This document shows positions 10,113-21,391 of a DNA stretch of 64,000 nt, piece after piece (the first letter of the stretch is position 1; each line of letters starts with the position of its first letter). Below the pieces are notes generated by a model. That model was not told the origin of the DNA and did no database searches. It saw only the letters and a list, made by a program, of their open reading frames with translations. Both the position numbers and the translations under genes were made by a program. The stretch comes from an uncultured Burkholderiales bacterium. Its GTDB lineage: Bacteria > Pseudomonadota > Gammaproteobacteria > Burkholderiales > Burkholderiaceae_C. The stretch covers positions 1-64,000 of the forward strand of contig CAISPG010000131.1 in assembly GCA_903887325.1 (NCBI GenBank). Direction: 5' to 3'.

Positions 10113-10639
10113 TCATGCCGCGCGGTCAGCAGCTGTTGCTGCCGGTCAGCCCCTTGTTCATGCTGTTCACCATGGCGTTTGCCTTGCTGCTGGACATGCT
10201 GCAAAGCATGGCCTGGACCGGCAACGCCGCCTGGGCGCCCGATTGGCTGGCGCTGGTGCTGGTGTTCTGGGCGATCCACCAGCCCTTGCGCGTCGGTGTG
10301 GGCGTGGCCTTTGTGCTGGGCTTGCTGACCGATGTGCACCAGACATCGCTGCTCGGCCAGCATGCGCTCACCTATACCGTGCAAGGCTATCTGGCGACCA
10401 TGATTCACCGCCGCATACTCTGGTTTGATGTGCCGTCTCAGGCTTTGCAGGTGCTGCCCGTGTTCATGGCCGCGCAATTGCTGGAGTTGAGCGTGCGCAT
10501 TGCCGCCGGCGGTTTGTTCCCCGGCTGGTCGTTCGCCATTCCGCCCGTGCTGCAGGCCTTGATGTGGCCGTTGGTGACATTGATACTGTTGGCCCCGCAG
10601 CGGCGCGCCCCGGATCCGGATAAACACCGTCCCTTATGA
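10109..10639 (+). CDS. mreD: Rod shape-determining protein MreD
   Basis: MIMPRGQQLLLPVSPLFMLFTMAFALLLDML, polytopic; between mreC and mrdA. Confidence 0.93.
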   Translation: MIMPRGQQLLLPVSPLFMLFTMAFALLLDMLQSMAWTGNAAWAPDWLALVLVFWAIHQPLRVGVGVAFVLGLLTDVHQTSLLGQHALTYTVQGYLATMIHRRILWFDVPSQALQVLPVFMAAQLLELSVRIAAGGLFPGWSFAIPPVLQALMWPLVTLILLAPQRRAPDPDKHRPL

Positions 10640-12630
10640 GTCTGCTGCGTAACGTCGAATACGATCTTCGACGCTTTCGTGCGCGCGTCATGGTGGCGTC
10701 TTTGATGGTGCTGGTGGCCTTCGGGCTGTTGTGTACACGTTTGATGTATTTACAGCTGTGGCGATACCAAGACTTCAGCGCACAGGCGGAGAGCAACCGC
10801 ACCGCCATCGTACCCATCGTGCCCAACCGCGGTGTCATCATGGACCGCAACGGCATTGTGCTGGCGACCAATTACTCTGCTTACACGCTGGAGATCACGC
10901 CGTCCAAAGTCGTTGAGCCCTTGGACGAGGTGATTGAAAAACTCGCTGAACTCATAGACATACAAGGCCGGGATAAACGGCGGTTTCGCAAGCTGCGCGA
11001 AGAGTCCAAAAGTTTTGAATCGGTACCTATCCGCACCCGTTTGAGCGACGAAGAAGTCGCTCGTTTTGCCGCGCAACGCTACCGCTTTCCCGGCGTGGAA
11101 ATCCGCGCGCGTTTGTTCCGCAATTACCCGTACAGCGAACTTGCCAGCCACGTCATCGGTTACATAGGGCGCATCAACCAGTCCGAAAAAGAAAAACTCG
11201 AAGAGCAGGAAAACGTCGGTAACTACCGGGGCACAGACTACATAGGCAAACTCGGCGTCGAGCAAAGCTACGAGCGACAGTTGCACGGCCAGACCGGCGT
11301 GCATGAAATGGAAACCTCGGCCGGCGGACACGCAGTACGGCGCTTGCGCAGCAGCCCGGCCACACCCGGCAACACGGTGGTGCTGTCCATAGACATCAAA
11401 TTGCAGCAACTTGTGGAAGACATGTACGGCGCCAGACGCGGCGCGCTGGTAGCAATCGACCCGAGCAACGGCGAGGTGTTGGCTTTTGTCAGCAAGCCGA
11501 CTTTCGACCCCAACCTGTTTGTCGAGGGCATTGATGTAGAAAACTGGCAAAAGCTCAACGAATCACCGGATAAACCTTTGCTTAACCGCGCCTTGCGCGG
11601 CACCTATCCGCCGGGCTCGACCTACAAACCGTTCATGTCACTGGCCGCGCTCAACACCGGCAAGCGAAGCGCCTCGCAAATCATTTACGACCCCGGTTTT
11701 TTTATGTTCGGTAACCACCGTTTCCGCGACGACAAAGAGGGCGGTCATGGGTCAGTGGACATGTACAAATCGATTGTGCAGTCATGTGACACCTATTACT
11801 ACATGCTGGCGCGCGACATGGGCGTGGACTTGATTCACGAGCAAATGAAACCTTTGGGCTTCGGTCAATTGACGGGTATAGACATACTGGGCGAGTCGCA
11901 CGGTATCTTGCCGTCTACGGAATGGAAGCAAAACACCTACAAGCGCGCCGAGCAGCAACGCTGGTACTCGGGTGAAACCATATCGCTGGGCATTGGCCAG
12001 GGCTATAACAGTTTCACCATGTTGCAACTCGCGCAAGCCGTGGCTATTTTGGCCAACAACGGCATACGCAACCGCCCGCACCTGGTACGCGAGGTGGTCG
12101 ACATAGAAACCAAAGAAAAACAGGTAGTGGTCAAAGACCCGCCGCAGTCGCTAGGGTTCAGGCCCGAGGATCTGGAGGTGATACGCAAAGCCATGGTCGG
12201 CGTGAATCTGGAAGGCACCTCAGCCGGCAGTTTTGTGTCTGCCGAATACACCAGTGCCGGCAAGACCGGTACCGCACAGGTTTACACCATCAAGCAAAAC
12301 GAAAAATACGTGGCCGGCAAGGTCGATGAGCGTTTGCGCGACCACGCCTTGTTCATCGCGTTTGCGCCGGCGGAAGACCCGAAAGTCGCTTTGGCCATGG
12401 TGGTGGAAAACGCGGGTTTTGGTGCGCAAAGCGCAGCCCCGATTGCACGCCGTGTGTTTGATTACATCTTGCTTGGGCTGTACCCGTCGCAAGAAGACTT
12501 AGACGCAGTACGCATCGGTCAGGCCACACGCCCGGTGGGCAAGCGCCGTCCGGCTTCGACTGTGCCGTGGCCGCCCAAGCCCAGCAGCGCACCGCCTGAG
12601 CCCGGCCTGGACGAAGAGAACGAGCCTTAA
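10636..12630 (+). CDS. mrdA: Penicillin-binding protein 2
   Basis: Transpeptidase motif YPPGSTYKPF, KTGTAQ; PBP dimer domain. Confidence 0.97.
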   Translation: MSLLRNVEYDLRRFRARVMVASLMVLVAFGLLCTRLMYLQLWRYQDFSAQAESNRTAIVPIVPNRGVIMDRNGIVLATNYSAYTLEITPSKVVEPLDEVIEKLAELIDIQGRDKRRFRKLREESKSFESVPIRTRLSDEEVARFAAQRYRFPGVEIRARLFRNYPYSELASHVIGYIGRINQSEKEKLEEQENVGNYRGTDYIGKLGVEQSYERQLHGQTGVHEMETSAGGHAVRRLRSSPATPGNTVVLSIDIKLQQLVEDMYGARRGALVAIDPSNGEVLAFVSKPTFDPNLFVEGIDVENWQKLNESPDKPLLNRALRGTYPPGSTYKPFMSLAALNTGKRSASQIIYDPGFFMFGNHRFRDDKEGGHGSVDMYKSIVQSCDTYYYMLARDMGVDLIHEQMKPLGFGQLTGIDILGESHGILPSTEWKQNTYKRAEQQRWYSGETISLGIGQGYNSFTMLQLAQAVAILANNGIRNRPHLVREVVDIETKEKQVVVKDPPQSLGFRPEDLEVIRKAMVGVNLEGTSAGSFVSAEYTSAGKTGTAQVYTIKQNEKYVAGKVDERLRDHALFIAFAPAEDPKVALAMVVENAGFGAQSAAPIARRVFDYILLGLYPSQEDLDAVRIGQATRPVGKRRPASTVPWPPKPSSAPPEPGLDEENEP

Positions 12631-13382
12631 AGCCAGGCATCCAGCGCGGTTTTGAAAGCCAGTGCGCTCACCACCACGATAAACACATAGCGCACAAACG
12701 CCGTGCCGTGACGCACCGCCATGCGCGTGCCCAGCAGGCTGCCGATCACATTGGCAATCGCCAGCGGAATACCAACCTGCCACCAGACATGGCCTTGCCA
12801 GGCCAGCAAAATCACCGCCGCCAGGTTACTGCTCAGGTTAAGGATTTTGCTGTGCGCCGAGGCTTGTAAAAAATCGAAACCCAGCACACGCACCAGCAAA
12901 AACACCAGAAAGCTGCCGGTGCCCGGCCCGAAAAAACCGTCGTAAAAACCGATGACCGCGCCAATCAGCCCCATGTAAATCGCTTGCTGGCGGGTGGCAA
13001 AGCGCGGCGCATGCGCTTGCCCGAGTTGTTTGTTCCACAAGGTGTAGCCCAACAAGCCCAGCAGCAGCGCGGGCAGGGCCATGCGCAAATACTGAGGCGA
13101 CACCAGGGTCAGCACATACGCCCCGGCCCATGAACCGCCAAACGCCAGCAGGCTGGCGATCAGCAAGGCGCGCCAGGACAGTTGCACCCGGCGGCTGTAT
13201 TGCCAGGCGGCGAACAAGGTGCCCCACACAGACGCAGATTTGTTGGTGCCCAGCAGCGTGGCCGGGTGCAGCGACGGGTAGGTGGCAAACAAGGCCGGCA
13301 CCAGAATCAGGCCGCCGCCGCCGACCACGGCATCCACAAAGCCGGCCAGTGCCGACATCAGGCTGACCAGCACAATGTCCAT
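12627..13382 (-). CDS. TSUP family transporter (TauE/SafE)
   Basis: MDIVLVSLMSALAGFVDAVVGGGGLILVPALFA; polytopic. Confidence 0.93.
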   Translation of the reverse strand: MDIVLVSLMSALAGFVDAVVGGGGLILVPALFATYPSLHPATLLGTNKSASVWGTLFAAWQYSRRVQLSWRALLIASLLAFGGSWAGAYVLTLVSPQYLRMALPALLLGLLGYTLWNKQLGQAHAPRFATRQQAIYMGLIGAVIGFYDGFFGPGTGSFLVFLLVRVLGFDFLQASAHSKILNLSSNLAAVILLAWQGHVWWQVGIPLAIANVIGSLLGTRMAVRHGTAFVRYVFIVVVSALAFKTALDAWL

Positions 13383-13400
13383 CACGTCTTTCTCACAGTC

Positions 13401-13429
13401 AAAAAAAAGCACCGTTGTGCGGTGCTTTT
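13401..13429 (-). terminator. Rho-independent-type hairpin upstream of the tauE-like start
   Basis: Reverse strand AAAAGCACCG-CACAA-CGGTGCTTTT followed by TTTT, 19 nt before the ATG. Confidence 0.75.
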
Positions 13430-13549
13430 CCGGTGTCGCTACCCTCCTTGTGGAGGATGCTTTTTTTGTCTCCTCTGACCCTCTGCATTCAACACCTGAG
13501 CGTTGTTTGCGAGTGGCTGAACTGTAGGTGAAACAGTTCAAGACTTTGC

Positions 13550-15280
13550 CTAGGAATTACCCTCGGCAAGCGCTTGCAATGCCAGCAATTCGGCGGCACG
13601 CTCTGCAATCATCAACACCGGGCTGTTGGTGTTGCCGCTGGTGATGCTGGGCATCACTGACGCATCGGCGATGCGCAGGCCGTGCACCAGACCGCCGCGC
13701 CCGTCGCGCACCCGCAGCTCGCTGTCGACCACCGCCAGCGGGTCGTCCAGGCGGCCCATGCGTGCAGTGCCCACCGGGTGAAAAATCGTGGTGCCGATGT
13801 CACCGGCCAGTCGGGCCAGCTCGTCGTCGGTTTCAAACTGCGTGCCCGGCTTCCATTCCTCGGGCTGGTATTTGGCCAGCGCCGGTTGCGCGGCGATCCG
13901 CCGGGTCACGCGCAAAGAGTCTGCGGCCACGCGCCGGTCTTCTTCGGTCGACAAATAATTTGGCGCGATCAGCGGGGCTTGCGAAAAGTCCGCGCTTTGT
14001 ATGTTGACCGTGCCGTGACTGCTGGGGTTCAAGTTGCAGACGCTGGCGGTGAACGCAGGAAAGCTGTGCAGCGGTTCACCGAATGCGTCCAAACTCAACG
14101 GTTGCACGTGGTATTCGATGTTCGGCCAGGGCTGCGATGGGTCGCTTCGGGTGAATGCGCCGAGTTGAGAAGGCGCCATGCTCATCGGGCCGCTGCGGTG
14201 CAACAGGTATTCCAAACCGATGGCGGCTTTGCCCCACCAGCTGTTGGCCATGGTGTTCAAGGTCTTCACGCCTTTGACTTTGAACACCGCGCGGATTTGC
14301 AAATGGTCTTGCAAGTTTGCGCCCACACCCGGCAGATCGGCCAGCGGCGTGATGCCGTGTTGTTGCAACAGCGCTGCCGGGCCAAGCCCCGAGAGTTGCA
14401 GCAACTGCGGCGTGCCTATGGCGCCGGCGCACATCACCACAGCTTGACGCGCCACCGCTTGCACACGCTCTTTGCCGTTCCACACGTCCACGCCTGTGCA
14501 AGCCAGGCTGCCGTCGGCTTGTGTGTTTATGTTCAATTTGGAGACCTGCGCGGCAGTCCACATTTCAAAATTGGGCCGCGCATAACAAGCGGGCCGCAAA
14601 AACGCTTTGGCCGTGTTCCAGCGCCAACCGCTTTTCTGGTTCACTTCGAAATAGCTGACACCTTCGTTCGTGCCCCGGTTGAAATCATCGGTGGCGGGAA
14701 TGCCGGCTTGCACCGCAGCTTGGGCAAACGCGTCCAGCACGTCCCAGCGCAAGCGTTGTTTCTCAATCCGCCATTCGCCGCCTGCATTTCGGTGCCGCAG
14801 GGTTTGGTGATAAACACTTTGGCCTTGTTGCACCACTTGCGCGGGCGTGCCTTTGGCACCGTGCAAGTCGTTGGCACCGAGGTAATGGTCTTCGTGCATT
14901 TTGAAGTAGGGCAGGCTGTGTTCCCAACTCCAACGCGGGTCACCGGTGATGGTGGCCCATTGGTCGTAGTCACGCGATTGGCCGCGCATGTAAATCATGC
15001 CGTTGATGCTGGAGCAGCCGCCGAGCACCTTGCCACGCGGGTAGCGCAAGCGGCGGCCGTTCAAACCGTCGGCGGGCTCGGTCTGGTACAGCCAGTCGGT
15101 GCGCGGGTTGCCTATGCAATACAAATAGCCGACCGGGATATGCACCCAGTGGTAATCGTCTTTGCGACCGGCTTCGATCAGCAATACCCGCTTGGACGCG
15201 TCTGCACTCAAGCGGTTGGCCAGCAGGCAACCGGCGGTGCCCGCGCCGATGATGATGTAGTCGAAGGTGGTGTCGCTCAT
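13550..15280 (-). CDS. GMC family oxidoreductase (choline dehydrogenase-like)
   Basis: MSDTTFDYIIIGAGTAGCLLANRLSAD...GKVLGGCSSINGMIYMRG...HPVGTARMG. Confidence 0.95.
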   Translation of the reverse strand: MSDTTFDYIIIGAGTAGCLLANRLSADASKRVLLIEAGRKDDYHWVHIPVGYLYCIGNPRTDWLYQTEPADGLNGRRLRYPRGKVLGGCSSINGMIYMRGQSRDYDQWATITGDPRWSWEHSLPYFKMHEDHYLGANDLHGAKGTPAQVVQQGQSVYHQTLRHRNAGGEWRIEKQRLRWDVLDAFAQAAVQAGIPATDDFNRGTNEGVSYFEVNQKSGWRWNTAKAFLRPACYARPNFEMWTAAQVSKLNINTQADGSLACTGVDVWNGKERVQAVARQAVVMCAGAIGTPQLLQLSGLGPAALLQQHGITPLADLPGVGANLQDHLQIRAVFKVKGVKTLNTMANSWWGKAAIGLEYLLHRSGPMSMAPSQLGAFTRSDPSQPWPNIEYHVQPLSLDAFGEPLHSFPAFTASVCNLNPSSHGTVNIQSADFSQAPLIAPNYLSTEEDRRVAADSLRVTRRIAAQPALAKYQPEEWKPGTQFETDDELARLAGDIGTTIFHPVGTARMGRLDDPLAVVDSELRVRDGRGGLVHGLRIADASVMPSITSGNTNSPVLMIAERAAELLALQALAEGNS

Positions 15281-15281
15281 G

Positions 15282-16805
15282 TCACTTGGACGTCGGCATG
15301 ACAAACTCCGCACCCTTGGGCGTGCTCTCCGGCCAGCGCTGCATGATGGATTTTTGCTTGGTGTAAAAACGCACGCCTTCTTCGCCGTAGGCATGCATAT
15401 CGCCAAACAGCGAACGTTTCCAACCACCAAAGCCATGCCAAGCCATGGGCACAGGAATCGGCACGTTGATGCCGACCATGCCCACTTGTATGCGGCGTGA
15501 AAACTCGCGTGCCACATTGCCGTCGCGGGTGAAGCAACTCACACCGTTGCCGAACTCGTGGTCGTTGATGATTTGCACCGCCGTGGCGAAATCGGGCACG
15601 CGCACGCATGCCAGCACCGGGCCGAAGATTTCTTCTTTGTAAATACGCATGTCGGTTGTCACGTGGTCAAACAGTGAGCCGCCCATCCAGAAACCGCCCG
15701 AAGTGTCAGTTCCGCAACCGGCACCGGCTTGCGCAGCTTTGAAGCCGCGACCATCTACCAATAATTTCGCACCTTCTTCCACGCCCAATCCGATGTAGCC
15801 GCTGATGCGCTCGTGGGCAAGTTGCGTGACGATGGGGCCCATTTCGGCTGCCAGGTTTTCGCCGTTCAGCACTTTCAATGCTTGGGTGCGCGCTATCAAC
15901 TTAGGCAAAATTTTGTCGGCCACATCGCCGACCAACACCGCCACGCTGATGGCCATGCAACGTTCACCCGCTGATCCGTAAGCCGCGCCGATCAGCGCAT
16001 CCACCGCTTGATCAATGTCGGCATCGGGCATGACCACCATGTGGTTTTTCGCGCCGCCCAGCGCTTGCACGCGTTTGCCGTGGTGCGCGCCGGTTTCATA
16101 GATGTAATTGGCAATCGGTGTGGAGCCGACAAAGCTGATGGCTTTGACATCCGGGTGCACCAGCAAAGCATCGACAGCTTCTTTGTCGCCTTGCACCACG
16201 TTGAACACGCCGTCGGGCAGCCCGGCTTGCTTGAGCAAATCGGCCATCATCAAAGATGGCGTCGGGTCGGTCGGGCTGGGTTTGAGGATGAATGTGTTGC
16301 CCGCTGCAATCGCCACCGGGAACATCCACATGGGCACCATGACGGGAAAGTTGAACGGCGTGATGCCGGCCACCACGCCCAGCGGCTGGCGCAAGGTCCA
16401 GTTGTCTATGCCGGTGGCGACTTGTTCTGTGTAATCGCCTTTGAGCAATTGCGGGATGCCTGTCGCGAATTCAACGATGTCTATGCCGCGCGCGACTTCG
16501 CCTTGGGCATCGGTGAACACCTTGCCGTGCTCGGCGGTGATGGCGTGGGCCAGCGCGTCTTTGTGCTGGTGCAGCAGTTCCAAAAATTTGAACATGACGC
16601 GGGCGCGGCGCAGGGGCGGCGCGTCTGCCCAGGCAGGGAACGCGGCCTGGGCAGCGGCGACGGCTGTTTTCACGTCTTGCGCTGAGCCGAGGGTAACTTG
16701 TGCGGTGACGGCACCGGTGGCGGGGTTGGTCACCGGTTGTGAGCGCTGGCCTTGTCCGGCGACAGGCGAGCCGTTGATGTGGTGACCGATGCGGGTGGTG
16801 CTCAT
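15282..16805 (-). CDS. mmsA: CoA-acylating methylmalonate-semialdehyde dehydrogenase
   Basis: ALDH fold with [31 protein letters not shown] and [11 protein letters not shown]. Confidence 0.95.
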   Translation of the reverse strand: MSTTRIGHHINGSPVAGQGQRSQPVTNPATGAVTAQVTLGSAQDVKTAVAAAQAAFPAWADAPPLRRARVMFKFLELLHQHKDALAHAITAEHGKVFTDAQGEVARGIDIVEFATGIPQLLKGDYTEQVATGIDNWTLRQPLGVVAGITPFNFPVMVPMWMFPVAIAAGNTFILKPSPTDPTPSLMMADLLKQAGLPDGVFNVVQGDKEAVDALLVHPDVKAISFVGSTPIANYIYETGAHHGKRVQALGGAKNHMVVMPDADIDQAVDALIGAAYGSAGERCMAISVAVLVGDVADKILPKLIARTQALKVLNGENLAAEMGPIVTQLAHERISGYIGLGVEEGAKLLVDGRGFKAAQAGAGCGTDTSGGFWMGGSLFDHVTTDMRIYKEEIFGPVLACVRVPDFATAVQIINDHEFGNGVSCFTRDGNVAREFSRRIQVGMVGINVPIPVPMAWHGFGGWKRSLFGDMHAYGEEGVRFYTKQKSIMQRWPESTPKGAEFVMPTSK

Positions 16806-17110
16806 GGCGTTGTCTCGTTCTTGAAACACCCATTATCTGTGCAGTATGGCTAGGCACGTTTCATGAAGTGAGGTGTTCACGCCACGGCGGTTGTGCCTTT
16901 GAGTAAAGTGCTCACGCCACGCCGGTTCGGTCGCCGCTCACTGCCGCTGCGCGCCAATGTTCGCGTCGGCCCGCCCGCCATGTCGTCGTCCGTTCGCAGT
17001 TTTCTCCGACTGCATATCTGCGGTTAAAGAAACCAAGCTTCAACCAAATACATGACAGAGGCCGACAGAGGGGGCGATTTTTTCGAGCGAAAGCGCAGAA
17101 AAAAATCGCA

Positions 17111-17185
17111 CCGGATGGTCGGCCAAAGCGTGTCTTCAATGAACCGTACGAAAGCCAATACATCCGGATGGTCGGCCAAGCGTGT
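17111..17185. repeat. Near-identical direct repeats ccggatggtcggccaa(a)gcgtgt
   Basis: 17111-17133 and 17164-17185, differing by one A. Confidence 0.7.
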
Positions 17186-17186
17186 A

Positions 17187-17639
17187 TTAACCGCGCCGCC
17201 TAAACATTCCCCAACCTTCCATGTGCAACACCTTGTCGCCATGCTGGTTGAACATTTCCCACAGATTGCGGGTCATGCCTATCTCCGGGCGTTTGCCCAT
17301 GGGCTTGGTTTCCAGCACCGTCGTGCGCAAACTCAGCGTGTCGCCGGGAAAGACCGGCTTGGTCCATTTGATGCCTTCCAGCCCGGGCGAACCCATGCTA
17401 GAGGTGTGGCGCAAAAAATTTGTCACCATCAGACGCATCGCCATGGCGCAGGTATGCCAGCCGCTGGCGCACAAGCCGCCGAACACCGAGGCTTTGGCCG
17501 CCTCGTCATCCAGGTGAAACGGCTGGGGATCGAACTGAGTCGCAAACGCAATGATCTCTTCCCGCGTCGGTGTGATGCTACCCAACTCCCTGACATCACC
17601 GACTTGCATGTCTTCCCAAAAAATAGTGACCTCGCTCAT
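17187..17639 (-). CDS. MaoC family dehydratase
   Basis: MSEVTIFWEDMQVGDVRELGSITPTREEIIAFATQFDPQPFHLDDEAAKASVFGGLCASGWHT. Confidence 0.93.
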   Translation of the reverse strand: MSEVTIFWEDMQVGDVRELGSITPTREEIIAFATQFDPQPFHLDDEAAKASVFGGLCASGWHTCAMAMRLMVTNFLRHTSSMGSPGLEGIKWTKPVFPGDTLSLRTTVLETKPMGKRPEIGMTRNLWEMFNQHGDKVLHMEGWGMFRRRG

Positions 17640-18400
17640 ACCCGTCCGCCGGCCACATTCAAAGTGGTGCCGGTCACATAAGACGCGGCATCGCCGAGCA
17701 GCCAGACGATGCCCTGGGCCACCTCTTCAGCCGTGCCCGGGCGTTGCATAGGCACCTGGTTGGCGAGTTGGTGGGCGCGGTCCGGCTGGCCCCCACTGGC
17801 GTGTATGTCGGTCAATATCAATCCGGGGCGCACGCCGTTGACGCGTATGCCTTCGGTGGCCACTTCCTTGGACAGGCCCATGGTGAAGGTGTCTATGGCG
17901 GCCTTGCTGGCGGCGTAATCCACGTACTGGTTGGGTGAACCCAACAAAGCGGCGGCGCTGCTCAGGTTGACAATGCTGCCGCCCGCGCCGCCGTGGCGCG
18001 TGCTCATGCGCTTGACCGCTTGCGCCGCGCAGGCAAAACTGCCGAGCACGTTGATGCGCATCATGCGCTCTAGCCGCGCCCAGGACATGTCCTCGACCCG
18101 CGCCGCCACATCGACTACGCCGGCGTTGTTGATGAAGCCGGTGATGCGACCCATGGCGTCATCGACTTCTTTGAACAAACGCTCAATGTCCGCTTCTATG
18201 CCGATGTCGGCCTGAAACGCCTGTGCCCGCCCGCCCATGGCGTGAATCTGCGCCACCACATCAGCGGCTGCTTTGGCGTCTTGGGTGTAATTGACGGCGA
18301 CGGCCCAGCCTTGCTTAGCGGCGAGCAAAGCGCAGGCCGCGCCTATGCCGCGGCTGCCGCCGGTGATCAAAACCAAGGGGGTGGGGGTAGATGCGTTCAC
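17636..18400 (-). CDS. SDR family oxidoreductase
   Basis: GTG start; LVLITGGSRGIGAACALLA...NNAGVVD...YVDYAASKAAIDTFT. Confidence 0.92.
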   Translation of the reverse strand: MNASTPTPLVLITGGSRGIGAACALLAAKQGWAVAVNYTQDAKAAADVVAQIHAMGGRAQAFQADIGIEADIERLFKEVDDAMGRITGFINNAGVVDVAARVEDMSWARLERMMRINVLGSFACAAQAVKRMSTRHGGAGGSIVNLSSAAALLGSPNQYVDYAASKAAIDTFTMGLSKEVATEGIRVNGVRPGLILTDIHASGGQPDRAHQLANQVPMQRPGTAEEVAQGIVWLLGDAASYVTGTTLNVAGGRV

Positions 18401-18502
18401 GTGAGCTCCGTTCAGTAGGTAGGTGGGTGCGAAATAGTAGGATGCGGCTTGGCGACCGGCCTGCATGGCTTGTCTAAAAAGATAACACGATTGAAAGCGC
18501 TT

Positions 18503-19108
18503 ATGCCATTGACCATTGATTACTTTCTCGCCCCGCAAAGCCCGTGGACTTATTTCGGGCATGCCAGGCTGACCGCCATGGCAGCAGCTGCCGGCGCCAC
18601 GGTGCGCATCAAGCCCATGGACCTGGGCGGGCAGGTGTTTCCGGTGACCGGCGGCTTGCCGGTCGGCCAGCGTTCAGCGCAGCGTCAGGCTTACCGGCTG
18701 GTCGAACTGCGCCGCTTCGCCGACCATTTGAAATTGCCGCTGAACCTGCACCCCCAATTTTTTCCGGTGCCCGGGGACGACGCATCCCGCCTCATCATTG
18801 CCGTGGATCAACATGACGGCGCAGATGCGGCCATGCGTTTGTGCGGCGCGCTGTTGTCAGCGGTCTGGGCGGATGAGCGTAACATCGCCGACCACGCGGT
18901 GCTGGCCGAGTTATTGCATGAACACCAGATTGACGCCGCGCGGTTAGAGCAGAGCAAAGAAGCAGGTGCGCAATCGGCCTACCAGGCGTACACCGACGAA
19001 GCTTTGAAACTCGGCGTGTTCGGCGCGCCGACTTTCATAGTGGACGGCGAATTGTTCTGGGGTCAGGACCGCTTGGAATTTTTACAACGCCGCTTGCAAG
19101 CCGGTTAA
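18503..19108 (+). CDS. 2-hydroxychromene-2-carboxylate isomerase-like (DsbA/kappa-GST fold)
   Basis: MPLTIDYFLAPQSPWTYFGHARL...GVFGAPTFIVDGELFWGQDRLEFL. Confidence 0.9.
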   Translation: MPLTIDYFLAPQSPWTYFGHARLTAMAAAAGATVRIKPMDLGGQVFPVTGGLPVGQRSAQRQAYRLVELRRFADHLKLPLNLHPQFFPVPGDDASRLIIAVDQHDGADAAMRLCGALLSAVWADERNIADHAVLAELLHEHQIDAARLEQSKEAGAQSAYQAYTDEALKLGVFGAPTFIVDGELFWGQDRLEFLQRRLQAG

Positions 19109-19119
19109 CAACGAGGTGC

Positions 19120-19815
19120 TTGATGGGACATGCGATTGAATTGAAAGCCGTTGACGGGTTTGCTTTCGCGGCCTATGTGGCCCAACCGAAAAAACCGCCG
19201 CGCGCCGCCATTGTGGTGTTGCAGGAAATTTTCGGCGTGAATGCACATATCCGTGCGGTGGCCGACGGCTTCGCTCTTGCGGGTTTTCTGGCCATTGCAC
19301 CGGCCACGTTTTCGCGGGTGCAAAAACATGTCAGTCTGGGTTACAGCGCAGACGATGTGGCCACGGGTCGCGAACTCAAAGGCCGCGCCGAGGCGCTACC
19401 CGCGCCCGGCGTGATGGCCGATGTGCAAGCGGCCATCACCCATGCATCGCTGGCGAGCAAAGGCAAAGTCGGGGTGGTCGGTTATTGCTGGGGCGGCTTG
19501 CTGACCTGGCGCGCCGCCACGCAATTGAGCGGTGTGAAAGCGGCTGTCTGTTATTACGGCGGCGGCATGACGCTAGCGCCTGAACTGAGCGCCACACCTT
19601 TGTGTCCGGTGCTGACACATTTCGGCGCCCATGATCCGCTGATTCCTGTCGATACGGTAGAGGCGTTTCGCGCAGCGCAGCCGCAAGTCGAGGTGCAGGT
19701 GTATGACGCCGATCACGGCTTTAACTGCGATCACCGCGGCAGCTACAACGCTGCCGCTGCCGAACTGGCGCTTGAAAAAACCCTGGGGTTTTTTATCGAC
19801 CACTTACAGTTGTAG
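19120..19815 (+). CDS. Dienelactone hydrolase family protein
   Basis: IVVLQEIFGVNAHIRAVADGFA...VGYCWGGLLTW...DADHGFNCD. Confidence 0.94.
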   Translation: MMGHAIELKAVDGFAFAAYVAQPKKPPRAAIVVLQEIFGVNAHIRAVADGFALAGFLAIAPATFSRVQKHVSLGYSADDVATGRELKGRAEALPAPGVMADVQAAITHASLASKGKVGVVGYCWGGLLTWRAATQLSGVKAAVCYYGGGMTLAPELSATPLCPVLTHFGAHDPLIPVDTVEAFRAAQPQVEVQVYDADHGFNCDHRGSYNAAAAELALEKTLGFFIDHLQL

Positions 19816-19839
19816 CCGCAGGCCTGAGGCTTTGTAACT

Positions 19840-20922
<1,083 letters not shown>

Positions 20923-20956
20923 TTAAGCACCCCGGGCTTGCCACTAAACTCAAGCC

Positions 20957-21385
20957 ATGTTGTGGGTCAAAGCCTTTCATATCGTTTTCGTTGCCAGCTG
21001 GTTTGCCGGCTTGTTTTACCTGCCGCGTATTTTTGTCAATCTGGCCATGGTGCCGCCGGATTCCTTGGCCGAGCGCGAGCGTCTGCTGCTGATGGCCCGC
21101 AAGCTGATGCGCTTCATGACCTTGTTGATGTGGCCGGCCCTGGTGCTGGGCCTGAGCTTGTGGCTGGGTTACGGCATAGGCGGGTTGCCGCCATCAAACT
21201 GGATGACGCTTAAGCTGGCGGCGGTGGTTCTGGCCATCGGCTACCACCATTTATGTGCCAGACATTTGCGTTTTTTCGAATCCGGTGCCGCCACTCACTC
21301 GCACATCTGGTACCGCTGGTTCAATGAAGCGCCCGTGCTGCTGCTGGTCGCGGCGGTGGTGCTGGTGGTGGTCAAACCTTTTTGA
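20957..21385 (+). CDS. hemJ: CopD/HemJ family membrane protein (protoporphyrinogen oxidase HemJ-like)
   Basis: MLWVKAFHIVFVASWFAGLFYLPRIFVNLA...RWFNEAPVLLLVAAVVLVVVKPF; next to hemB. Confidence 0.82.
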   Translation: MLWVKAFHIVFVASWFAGLFYLPRIFVNLAMVPPDSLAERERLLLMARKLMRFMTLLMWPALVLGLSLWLGYGIGGLPPSNWMTLKLAAVVLAIGYHHLCARHLRFFESGAATHSHIWYRWFNEAPVLLLVAAVVLVVVKPF

Positions 21386-21391
21386 TGTCCT

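Noticed and set aside
13682-15301. 539-aa plus-strand ORF antisense to the GMC oxidoreductase
   Set aside because: His/Val/Arg-rich shadow ORF opposite a gene with clear family motifs; no recognisable domain.
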